DNA of 64,000 nucleotides from positions 20,038,235-20,102,234 of the forward strand of contig JANCRA010000005.1 of NCBI GenBank assembly GCA_024362935.1, written 5' to 3'. Below, in pieces: positions 22,681 through 35,817 of this stretch. The notes under the pieces were generated by a model. That model was given only the letters and a program-made list of their open reading frames with translations, did no database searches and was not told the DNA's origin. The stretch's first letter is position 1. Each line of letters opens with the position of its first letter. This DNA is from Setophaga petechia (Eukaryota; Chordata; Aves; Passeriformes; Parulidae). A program made the position numbers and the translations under genes.

Positions 22681-25083
22681 GTCAGAATCTAACTGTATTT
22701 ATAAACAGGTTGTAAATTTGAAGAATGTTTTTAGTAATTCAGGCACAATAGGCTCTTGCTAGTACATTGTAACTACTGGGACAGACATTTTAAACTCTGA
22801 TTCGGCAAATTATTATGTAAATGTACAAATACTGGATCACTGACTTTGAAGAAAAATGAATTTTTAAGCCTATTTTGTTTATTTGTTGGCATAATGGCCA
22901 TTAACCTACAATACAGTTACACAGTAGTGTGTTTCTAAGCCTTATTAATTCCTGAATTTACAGCAAGTTCCTTGGTTTGTTGGCAGCATATTTAAATACA
23001 GTTAGAGCATTTATTAAGGAAGTCTCAAATGAAGTAACAGCTTTTTTTTGTTTGTTTTTTGTTTTTCAGCTATCATAAATTTAGGTAGTCACTTCTTGGC
23101 CTCAAGACTTTGCTAATCAGCAAAACAAGTGCATCAGATCAGGGAGCAGTAGGATCTGACACCTGAATGAGCTACTACTGGCTAACCAGTTTTCCTGAAT
23201 CAGCAGAACTCTGATAGATGTTTGTGGGCACGCTTTTAACTCCTCCTCTTGGCAGAGAATCAGCATTATTGTAATGTAAAATGAGCTAACTTAATGTGTT
23301 TTGCATTTGGCAAAGAAGAGCAACCATGCCCTGAAATTTACAGAACAGAGACAGATGCTTCTGCATATACATTCTGAACTCCCTATACTGTTACTGCACT
23401 ATGGAAATTAATTTTTTTCCTTCAAATAATTTTTTTTTCCCAAAACACTAAAAATAAAAAAAGACTTAATATTCTGTGATCAAGCACAGAAAAGCCTCAG
23501 CTAAGGGATTTGGGTTCAGGACTTTTTTCTTCACTGCTCAAGCCAAGAGGTACAGGAAACAGTGTTGAAATAGTAGTTTTAACATTTATAAAAAAAGAAA
23601 GCATGTTGCAGCATTGTTGAGTATATTCTCTACAGCTGAATAAATAAATAATAATGAATATGAATGAATAAGAAAAAACAATATTAAAATTAAGTTTGTC
23701 CTAATAATGCAGCTATTTCAAGGAGGTCTGTGCTGCCACATCACTGAGTATTTTTTCTAATGGTTAAATGAAGAATTGTGACTAAAATCTTAGTTCTGCT
23801 TTTCATTTTGCTACTATAAACATGATCAATGGCACTTAATGCCTTGCCTGTCACATCAAAAGATTCTTGGTGTTCCCTCCTCCAATCTGGGATGTAAATC
23901 TCCAGTCAGAGACTGATGTTTATTAAGCAACTGAGCACTATAAAGAATAGTTATAAAGTATCTTTGTTAACAGAGAAGACCCTTGGCACTTACCAGAAGG
24001 GGCATGTCTGTCATATGCTCACATAATACTCTGCCTGCAATATTGTAACGTGTAATTAACCTAATGTAGGTTAATACAGTATAGTACACTGACATAAATT
24101 TAAGAATAGGGCAAAAATGTAGAAAAATAAAAAGCAACAAACCCAAAGAAATTCTGGAAAAGTAATTTGAGGGCTGGAAAAGCTATTTTCCATTGCAAGA
24201 CTTTAACAACTCCAGCTGTTTAGCAGATCTAAGATTAAGAGATGATTTGATTATGGTGTACTAAAAAGCTTCCCAGGGAGAAAATATCAGGCTCTCTAAT
24301 CCATTATGGAGAGATAAAACAAGGACTGAGTTAAAGCAGGATGAAATACAAATTCATGCACTGTGCCTAATTTAGCAGCAGGGGTGAGTAACAGCAAAAC
24401 AAACTAAAGAAGGGTTGCAACCTCAGCATGACTGGGCAAGCCTGTGGATGCAACCATGGGACATGATGGGTTATTTTCCATCACAAAATTAGTGCTAATA
24501 GGAGGACTAATGTCTCTGAACCACTTGATGCCATCCATACATGTCTTCATTCTGTAAATGCCATGTGATCAATATATTGAGAGACCATTCCCCTTCTAAA
24601 GATAGGCATTTAAATTTAACTGAAATTCTAACAAGATAATATTATTTAATCTGCTCAAGTCAGAAGGTTAGACTGTCTTCTGATGTTCCTTTATGTGCAA
24701 ATCTGCAATAGGAGCAGAGAACAGGACTTGATGAGACCGTAAAAGTGTGCTCCTCACACCTTTACTATGTTAGTGAATTAGTGACACTGTAAACTTGTGT
24801 TTCCAGTACTTGGTTTGGTTGGAGTTTTAGCAATATCAGTAAGTTTGGACACTGATATTATGTAGGATAATTTATAAAATATTTAATGTCTGCTTCCCAA
24901 GGGCTAATCCAGAATTCTGCTTTGGTTTTGACAGGAAACACATTCAAAAATAGAAATGCCAATTATTTTCAAATTTTTTACCTGAAGACATCTCAGAATG
25001 GAATCTTATGATTATTTTTGTTCTGCTTGAGAAGTGCAGCTTGTTTTCCACCTGGCCCTAACTATGAATCTGTTTTGGTTTAG

Positions 25084-25238
25084 CTGTTCTTGGGTTTCGC
25101 AGTCTTTCTGCTCCCGTTTGCTCCAGTTCATCTCCGCGCAGCTCTCATGCCAATACACGTTTATTCTGGTCTCACCATCTTTGCAACAGTGATTGCAACA
25201 GCTCTCATGGGAATCACAGAAAAGCTTATATTTGCATT
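25084..25238 (+). CDS. CYBRD1: CYBRD1 coding exon 3
   Basis: Acceptor TGGTTTAG, donor GTAAGT. Encodes [12 protein letters not shown], then [17 protein letters not shown] (R150, H157), then [14 protein letters not shown]. The human counterpart has Leu-Ser-Gly in place of Phe-Leu-Gly at the helix start. Ends with two bases of a Leu codon. Confidence 0.97.
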
Positions 25239-25435
25239 GTAAGTATTTGTTTTCACTTGTTTATTCATTGCAAATATACTTCCATTTGCCCAGAATAATA
25301 AGCATCCAGTACTGGGACACTGTTTTGTTTTGTTTCTATTAAAAGACCTACCTAGCAGGAGACTGCTGTTCATAGACCGGGATTGTCTTTAAAACAATCT
25401 TTTCTGACCTCTTCTTTCTTTTTCCCCTTTCAAAG

Positions 25436-25736
25436 GAAAAATCCTGCATACAGTGCATCCCCACCAGAAGCAACTTTTGTCAACTGTCTTGGTCTTTTGC
25501 TTGTCATATTTGGCTCCCTTATCTTGTGGATGGCAAGCAGGCCCCACTGGAAGCGGCCCCCAGCAGAGAATGCTAAAATTCTAAGGCCCATTGGAGCAAC
25601 TCCTGAAGGCACAGAAGTAGAATCCACAATGACAAACAGTAGTAATGCAGATAAATCTGATCTAAGGAGCAACACTGAAGCAGCCAGAAAACAAAACACC
25701 AAATTTGATGAAGCAGGACAAAGATCAACTATGTAA
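25436..25736 (+). CDS. CYBRD1: CYBRD1 coding exon 4 and stop
   Basis: Acceptor CCTTTCAAAG. Encodes KNPAYSASPPEATFVN, the last membrane helix (CLGLLLVIFGSLILWM), the cytosolic RPHWKRP segment, and a polar tail that ends in DEAGQRSTM with TAA at 25734-25736. The tail is the least conserved part against mammals; the extreme C-terminus is conserved. Confidence 0.97.
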
Positions 25737-28700
25737 AGAAAATACACAGAATAGAAGTATTATTTCCCCTGGTGAGGGTCTTTCTAATGTAGTTATATTG
25801 ATATATAAGTAAGTTGGGGGTTCATTTTTAGTATGGCTTGCTGAAAGATACTCAAGTTTTCTGCACAGGGATTTAAATTCCTGTAAGTCCCAAACATATT
25901 TTATTGGTCCATGACTAGTCCATGCCTTGTTTAAAAAAGCAAGAGCATGAATGACATCACATAATGGGAAAATCACATAATTGGAAACTGTCTTCCATAT
26001 CACTTCTTAATTTAATGCTTATATCTCTTATAGTCATGAAAAAATTTAAAAATTCAGACTAAATTTTGCTCTTGAGTGCTTTGCAGGTTATGAATCAGCT
26101 ATGAAGTACACCATCCAGAATAATTTAGTGTGTTACACATAAATTTCCTGGTAATGTTCACTTTTTTAAAGCTCTGATTACTCTAGCTGATTAATCCCCT
26201 CACTGGCTGCTATGTTCCATGGGATTTGAGGTCATTCTGCACTTTACAGAGTTGCTTCATAAAAATGTTTATTCTATAATTTTTAATTAAAAAAAAGAGA
26301 AAAGTTTGCTAGATATCTTCATAAAATGTTATATTTCCTTTAGAAACTTCTGGGGGTTTTTGGTGGTGTTTTTTTTAAATCAGAATGTATCTGTTGACCT
26401 TTCAGTATACCAAATATACTGTATGCAGACAATATTTGGTTTTGAATTATGTGCAATTGTTAGTGTAATCTAAGAAATGTTAAAGACATCCAAATGCAGA
26501 ATTTATCTTATTTGAAAAGCTATAGAAACACACTTAGAAAAATGTATCACTTAAACTAAGTCTTCCTTTTATCCCAGAAGGCAGCATTTTAGTATCTTTA
26601 TTTGATTGCACAGTTCTGTTGATTTATGGTACTAGACTAGAAATTAGGAGGTTAGAAACCAGAAAAATCTGCAGAAAAAAAATCACGGAAAAAAAATTAA
26701 CTTCAAGTGAGAAATCTCTGAGACACAGGTGAGCTTTGCTCTTTTAATAAAATGCTACCATGAACTGAAAGCCAGTTTGGGCATCTCCACACTGACATCA
26801 AAAGCATTATTATCACAGGCATGAAGACACACTTTAGTCTGTAAGCAATCTATACAAACTCTATGACTTTTTAATTTGAAATTACACTTTTAAAGAATGC
26901 AATTTTCTCTAAAAATGAGGAGTCCCTACTGGCACTTTACTTTTATAGCTCTTCCTAGTAATCGAAGTATTAATGTATTATGCTCATTCAGTAATTTCAC
27001 AGATACAAACAATATTTATACTTTTACTATTATGGAAGAATAATTATAGTAGATTATGTGAACTGCACATGTCCAAAATGATGAGCCATTCTATTATCTC
27101 TTGTAAAAGCTGCAGAGCCCACTACAAATACAAATTTACCAGTGTTCATGCTGGAATATAGATAGTTGCAGACAGCAAATAATTTCCTGTAAAAATAAAT
27201 TTTTATCTACTCCAGCTTTTAAAAACATTTTAATACAATACCCTTCAACAAATGTGCCATTTTTGTACTTCACTGTGTGTTAGTACAAACTATTTTGGAC
27301 ATTTGAGTTATTTTGAGTCTCCTCTGACAAGAAGTACCTCAGTTCCTGGTATTTCATTTGTAATAATATTTTGTTATTTGGTGAATGCAGTATAGAAAGC
27401 TAGCATAATACAATATTTTAAAAACTTTTCTGCTGTACCATTTGATACTCAAGGACCACATCCCAGAGTTCAATGGTTTCACTCTTAGGTTTGTGGGTCA
27501 CTAGGACCAACCTCACATTGGTGTATTTTTCCACTGTAGAAAATACCTGCTCTTAATGTACAATTCAGGTATGACAGAAGGAACACTAACCTAAACTGCT
27601 AAACTAATGTGTGAGCACTCCTCCAGTGCCACTATGTGCAATGAATCAAACACTGAAGCATGACAGAGGAAGTGAATGAACGAGCTCACTTGCAGTATTT
27701 TATTGTGGAGCTTTCTATACTGCCCTCACACAGGCAACAGCATTTCAAATTGTTATGTATTGGCCTGTTACTGTGTCTCATCCACCTGTGAAAATGAGCT
27801 CACTCAATCCTTGCACAGCACTAGGTCACAGCATAAGAGCATATGTTTGTATGGAAGGTAGTCAGGTGCCTAGAGATTGTTTGGAAGAAAGTAACTGTAC
27901 AGTGTACTGGAAAAAACACAGAATCTCTGACTTCTTTTGTTACAGCACTGAGTTGGATGTATTGAATGAACAGCTTTTAGGTGGTTGGTTCTGTATGCAG
28001 TTAAATAACCAGCATGCCTTCTGGTTTCCATTGTATTCCATGTCCTGTTCAAGGGGAATGCTACTCAAAAAAAGAATGGTGGCATTTCTTCACTTCTCTA
28101 TTTTCATGAAGTGCAAGGTACAAGCCCCCTTGAGGGGGCTCAAACACCAAGACTGTGGGGTCAAACCACAGATGGACCATTTGCTTAAGGGCTGGACTCC
28201 ATCCTTCTGGGTCCCTTCCAATTGCAACCATTCTGGGATTCTGTGATACAAAACTAACTGAAAAGCAAGGATTAGCAACATTTTGAGGGAAGCCTCCCAG
28301 AACATAATTTTGGTTTTCACCTTAGAGGTTAAACATGATAGAAGCAGCTCAGCAGAAGCTGGAAGATTGCATCTGGGGAACTGATAATCAGTGATATCTC
28401 ATGTGCATTCTGGCTGCTGATCTTTGGAAGGTTCCCATGAGATGCAGTAGCTGTGAGCTCCTAAACCTTGATCAACCTTGGTATGTGCAATTTAAAATTG
28501 ACAAAACATACTATAGACTTCTGGCTTAATTCTAAATTGATTTAAAAGGCCTCTAAGTATCCTTGCAAAAAAATGAGGTTAGTTCAATGCTAAATAAAAA
28601 TGCATCTGTACTATGCTTAGGTATTACTCTTTGGAGAGTAATAGTCCTGAACCTGCTCCTCAAAGTGGCCTTCCATTTCCCTTCCTTTCATGTGAACTCT

Positions 28701-29395
28701 CTTACCTGTATTTATGAGTTACCTAAATACAGCAGCAACATAGGAAATTAAAACGTATTTTCAGAGATACAAATGGAAGGTAGAACTGTAGCTTTTTCCT
28801 GGGTATTTTTCTGCATGTTTGGAAATCATCTATATTGTTGTTTTTACAGGAAGGTGATTGTAGAGCTTACATTCCAGGTTTGGATTCCTGTTAAAAAACA
28901 GGAAGTTACAAAACCTAACATTGAAAGTACTATCCTTTTAAATTGCCTTGGGAAAAAAAAAATACTATATTTACATGCTGTCATACAGTACTATGCACAG
29001 AAGCAGAAGAGTGTTTTTCCAACATTAAGGAGCTGAGAAATGATGGTGCAAATTATATTCCAAAATTGAATGTAATTACATGTATACATCTTACTACATG
29101 TAGCCAAGAATATTGCATATGATAATGTAAATATGGATTACTTGTTTACATGGATGGATATCTTATTGAGTGACTAAGAGTTATTGACAAATATTTTCTA
29201 TTTCAGAAGTCTCTTTCTTTTGCTTTTATTTCAGAACATTCCTTCCTCTGTTTTTAACTGTCCACAAAAACCAAAAAATTTATTTTATTATCCAAAGTAC
29301 TTATTTGTAGATGGGAGCAAATATTTAATTATAATGTCTGTTTTCCTTATTCTCTTTTATATATTAATAAAAGTGATTTTTTGAGCTTGTGATAC
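25737..29395 (+). other. CYBRD1: Probable CYBRD1 3' UTR with alternative poly(A) signals
   Basis: Non-coding sequence after the stop. AATAAA occurs at 26746-26751, 27194-27199 and 29366-29371; the last is followed by a GU-rich TTGTGAT and may be the distal end, giving a 3.6-kb UTR. This is inference from motifs. A CR1-type fragment at 28125-28248 would then be part of the UTR. Confidence 0.4.
28125..28248 (+). mobile_element. CR1-type LINE/SINE 3' end fragment
   Basis: GACTGTGGGGTCAAACCACA, TTAAGGGCTGGACTCCAT, then GGGTCCCTTCCAATTGCAAC and ATTCTGGGATTCTGTGAT, the usual tail of avian CR1 elements and CR1-tailed SINEs, in the sense direction. Confidence 0.8.
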
Positions 29396-31002
29396 TACTG
29401 AGTACAGATTATTCTTATGGTACTAAAATATAACTTTCTAAATTTGGATAAAGATCAAATTATTTGTAAATTACTTTTTGAAAACAGGAGGATGGTTATA
29501 CAAAGTTTCTTACATGTGTCTTAATTTCAACTATTTATGGTGATCTTTATGATGAAATTTATGTACTCTGTAGTCTTAGGAACATAGTCAGTAATGGAAA
29601 GTGAAAGAATTCACTGTATAAAAAATTAGTATTTCACCTTCTGATCATAACAAAAGTTTTTCACAGCAGTTGTTAGAGGGAGGTAAAAAACAAACCACAA
29701 CTATCCTGTCATGAGAATGCAATTGGGAAGATCAAGAATTCTGATATATAATGGGAACATAATGCACTGTAAGACTGAAATGCCTTCAGATAAGTAACAG
29801 CCAACTAAGCACAGACCCCATGGAATCTTACCCAATTCAACATCTGCATCTCAAGGTACTCATAAATAAGTGAATGATTGTAAAATGCTATAAAATTGTC
29901 TGTATGAACATATTGGTAACAAATAAGAATTAAGGTATTCTTGAGTTTAATAAGTTTAATTGGAAATTCTCCTGAAAGCATACAGCATAAATTAGTTGTG
30001 AATACCATAAAGTGTTGGCTAAAATTTTCCAACATTTTCATCATCACGGATTAAAAAAACCCCATACTATTACAAACATCAACGTAGCAGAAAATCTGTT
30101 GTATTCAAACCTGACAATTCCCTGTTGCTGAGAACTTCCTTTAACTGTTGCCTGTAGGCTGGATGTGTTGGGGAAAATTCTTGTAAAATAGTCCATGTTT
30201 TTAAAATACGGTGATTATTAAACAATTCAGTAAAAGCTCAGTTGTATTTAAAATTGAAAGAGGGGGCTCAAATTTTGGTAGGAAGACTACATTTGTGTGG
30301 AGAAATGTTTTTTTTAAGTAGTGGAGGGAACCTTTGTAATTTACAATACAGATAATTTCATTGTGTTATGGTATGAGCAGCACTTGTGATCTCTTTAAGA
30401 CTACTGGGCAGTAATGAGGGGTAAACTATTAATCAGGTAGAAATTCAAGTCCAGGTCACAAAATGGATGACAACTATTCCAGGCAATTCAGCTAATAGAG
30501 AAGAGAAGAAGTAATGCTGAGAAAATCTAGTTACTACTATATAAAAACCATAAATTTAAAAAAATAACAGGGCCTTAGCGAACTTTTACAAAAGAAGCAG
30601 AAACAATGGGTATAAATTTCAACAAGCTCAGTTATGTTCACCAAATGTGCTCATCACAGAGCCTCAGCCAACATATGTTATGCATGGGGCTTGAGTTTAC
30701 AGCTGAGTCCATGGCCACTTACACTGCTCACTCATTGGCTCTCAAATTCCATTATTTTATTGGTCACCAGGTCATGTCAGAGTTGCAAATACAGCTGTCA
30801 GGTAAAAGTTTTGAAAATGTTTGCAATTTGTAGTTCAATTCTCACAAGCTTTTCATTCAACCAAATGAAAACAGAATTTCAAACAGTACATTGAGCAGTA
30901 CTCAAATTCTGCAGGATACAATCAAATATCAGTGTGATTAATAGTGTGATGGTCTGGTTTTGTGGCAGATGCTCCTGCTCATCTGTGTATACAAGCAGTA
31001 AT

Positions 31003-31016
31003 CCACTAGGTGGCAA
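31003..31016 (+). promoter_or_regulatory. CTCF-like binding site
   Basis: CCACTAGGTGGCAA matches the CTCF core CCASYAGRKGGCRS at 13 of 14 positions, in forward orientation. It is isolated in AT-rich DNA between CYBRD1 and DYNC1I2. Occupancy is unknown. Confidence 0.5.
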
Positions 31017-34000
31017 GCACTACCAAAACGGCTCCTGGCAGATGCTAGACCAGCCCTACTTCTAGGTGATGAGGATTGTAACTCCACAGAGTCACTTCAC
31101 TTTGAAAAAAAAGGTATTTTTAAGAATTGCTTCCAGAGTTTTTAGCTGTCTTCAGGGACAGGAGAGTTCCCTGTTACTCCAGTCTCTGACTGCACTTGTA
31201 CTCCATTTGTACCTGCTTCTAGAATGAAGTCAAATATTCTGGCACAGAATCACAGAGTGCTTCTTTTGATTCCTTCCTTTGTAAGCCTATGTCAGCCATC
31301 ATGGAGCCTGGTGCACTCTGAACCTCTTTTTATTTTCACCTGTAATTCAGGTACTAACTATAGGAAACTCCATCAAGGAATCTACACATGGTTTGAGCTC
31401 ATCACAGCAATGCCTTGGTCTTCCTAAGTGAAGAGGTGACTACAATCCTGTGAGAGTTCAGACATTTCTGCTCATTTTCCTACAGACTGTATTATTTTGC
31501 ACTTTCTGACATTATGCCTTCCAAGCCACTGAGGTACATGTGCTCCATTCACTAATTAACACTTCCTTCTTATTCCCAACTCCTTTCTCCAGTTCTTCTG
31601 AGGACATTTTCCTCCTGTCTTTGTATTCCCTGAATCTCTGCTCTAGCAACAAAATCTTTCTATTTCTCAATATATTTTCTCTGGTTTAAAACCTCATCAA
31701 TCTCTCATCCTGCAGAGGGTAGCTCACTTTAGTCTGAGTAGGACAGTACCTCCTAATGCCTTAAAGGACTCATTTACTCTGAAGTTAGCTCTTGTGGAAT
31801 GTAATAAATGGTTACAAAGACATTTTGTACATTAGCCCAATAAGTACAAATTGAAATTATATCGCAAACCCTACTATCAGTTTTATTACATTGTCACCAT
31901 GTTTATGATAGTTATTTTTATTATACTTAGTGTTCCTTTGCCTATCTCTAAACATTTAAACATTTCTAAGCAAATAATAACAGTAATAAAAAATACCTTG
32001 GGGTTTTGATCTAAAATTTTGAATTTTCAATTAAAAATATTTTTGAGGCTTTAGAGCCAGTCTGTAGATAAAATACATAAAATTAATTCCCCCAGCTACA
32101 TCCAACGATTTTTGGTTACTTTGTAATTTCAAGTCTGACTCATTTTGAGAGAAGACAGCTTGTGTAGCCTCTATGTAAAACACTAGGAAAAGAAGAAACT
32201 TCAATTTGTTCTTTTTATAGATTTGTTTATTCAGAAAGAAGCTTTGAAATAAAAGGCTTTGAAAGGCTGGCTGAATAATGACTTTTCATTCTTTGAAGAC
32301 ATATTATCTTTAAAAATACAAGGAAACCTGAGGGTTTCTAATGAGTAGAATCCTTTATTTTTGAAAGAAAATAAATGGAAGAGTTTGAAAAGATTTTTTT
32401 TTTCTTGTAGTTTTTTTTCCTCCTCCTGGAGCTGCCTGTTGCTCTTATGTGGAAGCTTCCTGCTGATCTGACTTTTTATTGTGCTGTGAGACTGATGCCA
32501 AGATTTACGATTGCTGTGGATAGGAAGTGGATTTAGCATAAGGAAGATAACTGCTTTTCCCCTAGGGAGAGGCAGAAAAGGGAAAGACAGAGTGGGGCAC
32601 ATAGACAATAATATCTGAAGCTATATTCTTGGTCAATTATTTTATTCATCCTCTATTTTAGATTATGCTCCAACTCATAAAAAGCAAGAAAGCTACTGGT
32701 CTCAAGGCAGGAACACAGATAAGCAAGGAAACTATTTGTGGTTTCATGCAAATGTCCAACTATAATGGAAGCAATGTTTTTCTATAGAAGGGACACGGTG
32801 CCCCTTGTAATGTAAGTGTAATTAACAAAATCTCTCATCAGAATCTGTCAGGCACAGATTTGCCTTCTACACAATGTCCTTCAGCAGAGAGAAAAGGGTG
32901 AGTGTAGAACTGTGCATCATTACAATTATTTTACCAATTCACTGTGTGTATAGCCTTTTGCACATTCTACAGTTTTTAATTACCTTCTCTAGACATTTAA
33001 ACAGGGAAAGATTTTTGCTTATAAGGCAGACTTGTGCAACTTGAAATTATTTACAGCCAGTTGGCAGACAGTTGTCTTCTGTTAACCCACAGTGCCCACA
33101 GAAAATGCAACTTTTTGAGATACTGGAAAAAGTTTGCATCAAAATGCAGGGAATTTCTCAAGCAAAGCAAGACTCCACTCTAAAAGCAAGGGAGCAAAAT
33201 GTAAAACCTAAACTAAATCTCAATTTGCCATGATTTGCAAAGAAAATAAATTCTTCTCGTAAAGATAAAATTATGAATACTTCTTTGTTGCTTGAAATAA
33301 GGAAAAATCTAATCTAGAAAGTTGAATGAGCTTAACATTCTGCAAGTCAATATGGTTTATGCATTGTTATCATACATATGCAGCCATTTATTACAGAATA
33401 AACAAAATGAAAAATCTTTTATGTTTTACCAGGTCAAGAAGCGCTGGTAGAGACTTGCTTCAACTCATTGCAGTGTCACTTGAAATCCAGCTTTCATAAA
33501 CATGAAGCTTCCTTTCTGGATATACAAGCAAATCACATTGAATTTGATGACAGAGAGCTCATCCAATTAGCTTTCATTAACTTAAATATATGCTTCTGTT
33601 TCTTAGCTGTTGTCAGTTTTACAACAGTATTTTTTATTCAAGATTGGCAAAAAGCATTTAACCATATCTTAACTGGACTTGGCTGCACAGTTCTGGCTGC
33701 GGGCAGATTCTGCTAAAATCTCTTGACTCTTCAGAATAGTTTTGTGTATGATAAACCCTAATCCACTGTCCTTATGCAGCTGTACACAGGATCAGATCAA
33801 AACCAAGTGCAGAAAGCTCGCAGAATGAATCAGTGAACGGTGTTTAAGACAGAACTGAGTTTCTAAAGTCAATTTTAAAATGTGTCACAGGTTTCCTGAT
33901 GGTGTGAGAAGTCTAACATACTGCAGTTAGCCTTCCATCTGAACATGTGGCAGGAGAAATACAAAACACAAAGTTTAAAAAATCCAGTAAAATTGTGAAG

Positions 34001-35765
34001 TCTTTTGTAGCATTGATTCTACAGATCACATTAGCTCTCGAGTTCAGAGACAGAATCTCACATGCAATCCTTTTCCAAACAAAAGAGGCATCCTAGTAAA
34101 AGACAGTTGTGTGGTCTAGCACAATGTTCTAGAAGTTGTTTGAGATATATGCAGTATATGTAGGATGCTCCTGCATCAATATATTCTAGCATCATGGTTT
34201 TGCACACCCTCCAGTACAAAATCAGCTCTAATTTATACCCCACACCTTTATTCAGCAGTCTCAGAAGCTTCATCCTGCACACTTCCCCAGCATCCTGCCA
34301 CCTAGTTTTGCACACCCAGCTGTCTTTCTGTTATTTGCTTGGCACAGTCTCTTTTCACTTCAAGCTAAGTATGGAATAAAATATTTCTCTTTAAATGCTT
34401 ATCCTCACTCTTTTTCTGTGGTTAGCCTACACACTTGGTAGCCTTCTGTTTACCTTTCAAGCTATTTCAGAACATAATGACATTTTTGCTCTAATTTTAG
34501 AACCTTAATCAGAACTTCTTTCTTGCATTCACATGCAAAACAACAGCAAAACCTCACTGTACCTTTAAAAACTCAGAAAGGTTTGATCAGTATTCTAAAA
34601 GAAGTCCTTTAAAAATGGAAATCTGGGGAACACTTGCTTTTGAGCACTACAGTACAGAGCAGAGATCTTTGGCATACTGATGACAGAATCTGCAGAGTCC
34701 CTTTTAGCTCTCTGGGGAGTCTTGTGAATTTGAGATGCAGCAGTCCATGGTTCAATTACTTGCTGGAATGGATTCTCCACAAGTAGGGATAATCCTTCAT
34801 TTGATGCTTACTCACTTGGACACATTTCTCTATTCCATACTGGCCATTCCAGGCTCTGCAATGCTTATTTTTTCTTCCCAGAATGTGTTTCTGCATTAGC
34901 TGATATTATTACACTTATTTGGTTGAAATGGCACTTTTCTTCTATGAACTTCTCATTAGCTTAAAATAACTTTTCAAAGCAATTATCTCTAGACCAATAC
35001 TTACCATGCTTGTTCTCAGGCTGTCACAGTTTTTCCATTTTAATTTGAAGAGAACCACTCAGCAGTTTGTGAGGATCAGACTTTCAAGTATATAAAGATA
35101 CAGCTGGTTTCATTAAATACTTCATTAAATACTTACCAAATGCAGTAGTTCCTTATTTTTATTATTTTTAAAATCTTTTCCCTCCTAATTATAATATCCC
35201 CTCAAGCACCACTTTTAATTTGTTTCTGTTTTGAAATTCCTCCTGAAGTTTATCTTCTCTCTGGTTTTGTAACAACTTTAAGGTATTTAGAACATCTTTT
35301 GTCTTGACTCAGTATCTGAATTTATTAAATAAAATTAATAACAACCTCAACATCTTTACTATAGGAACTATGCATAAAGTAACATGCATACTGTATGAAG
35401 TATTGCTATGTTACCTACATTCAATAAATTTCCTTTATATACAAATTGTAATAATAAATATGCTGTCTCATATCTAAGTAAAATGAGCTTAATCACAAAT
35501 TACAAAACACAAAATAGGTGTTAGTGCTGTAATTTTTAAATCTATAAAAGCAGTATAACTACCTAAGATTTCAAAAGATTATGTTCTAGGTAAATAGAGC
35601 ACAGTGAAACACACATGTTATGGCCTCATGGTGATACAGATAAATATACACTTCACAATAATGCAATAGTTCACAGTAATGCAGTTTAAGGAAACAGGTT
35701 ATGGCATCTGAATGACAGCAGATGAAGAGGCAGAAATGGAAAAATTAGCTTTATGCAAATCTTAC

Positions 35766-35817
35766 CTGTCCCACCAGCCAGCTTGTGTCATGTACTCTTC
35801 AGCCATCACTGGATCTC
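35766..35817 (-). other. Minus-strand exon-like segment, 52 nt (unassigned)
   Basis: On the minus strand it reads TTGTTCACAG | exon | GTAAG, with CAG before the donor, so both splice sites are close to consensus. Of three frames one is open and gives DPVMAEEYMTQAGWWD; the other two contain stops. I recognise no family. It lies about 5 kb upstream of the DYNC1I2 CpG island on the opposite strand, as expected for a divergent transcript, perhaps a lncRNA or a small lineage-specific gene. Confidence 0.35.

Larger units (their letters stand above)
19126..25435 (+). other. CYBRD1: CYBRD1 introns
   Basis: Introns at 19126-22471, 22681-25083 and 25239-25435 (the last only 197 bp). Intron 1 starts in the CpG island, then becomes AT-rich with T/G-rich tracts (19370-19400) and an imperfect direct repeat (21301-21385). 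No further gene is seen. Confidence 0.75.
18939..25736 (+). other. CYBRD1: CYBRD1 (DCYTB) gene, complete coding span
   Basis: Cytochrome b reductase 1 (duodenal cytochrome b), a six-helix di-haem cytochrome b561 that moves electrons from cytosolic ascorbate to Fe3+/Cu2+ at the outer face and so supports dietary iron uptake (established knowledge). Four exons (18939-19125, 22472-22680, 25084-25238, 25436-25736) join into 852 nt, 283 aa; the human protein has 286. The four haem-ligand histidines are H48, H84, H118 and H157, equivalent to human H50, H86, H120 and H159 with a constant offset of two. Basic residues equivalent to the ascorbate-site K79, K83 and R152 are K77, K81 and R150. The C-terminus ends AGQRSTM as in mammals. 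The start is the first in-frame ATG after the CpG-rich leader. Confidence 0.97.

Noticed and set aside
31243..31260. CAGAATCACAGAGTG-like string resembling an antisense CR1 end
   Set aside because: The match is too short and the adjoining sequence does not continue as CR1.
32231..32608. Minus-strand ORF of 125 codons in the intergenic region
   Set aside because: Lys/Phe-rich composition of AT-rich DNA, no recognised motif and no supporting neighbouring exons.
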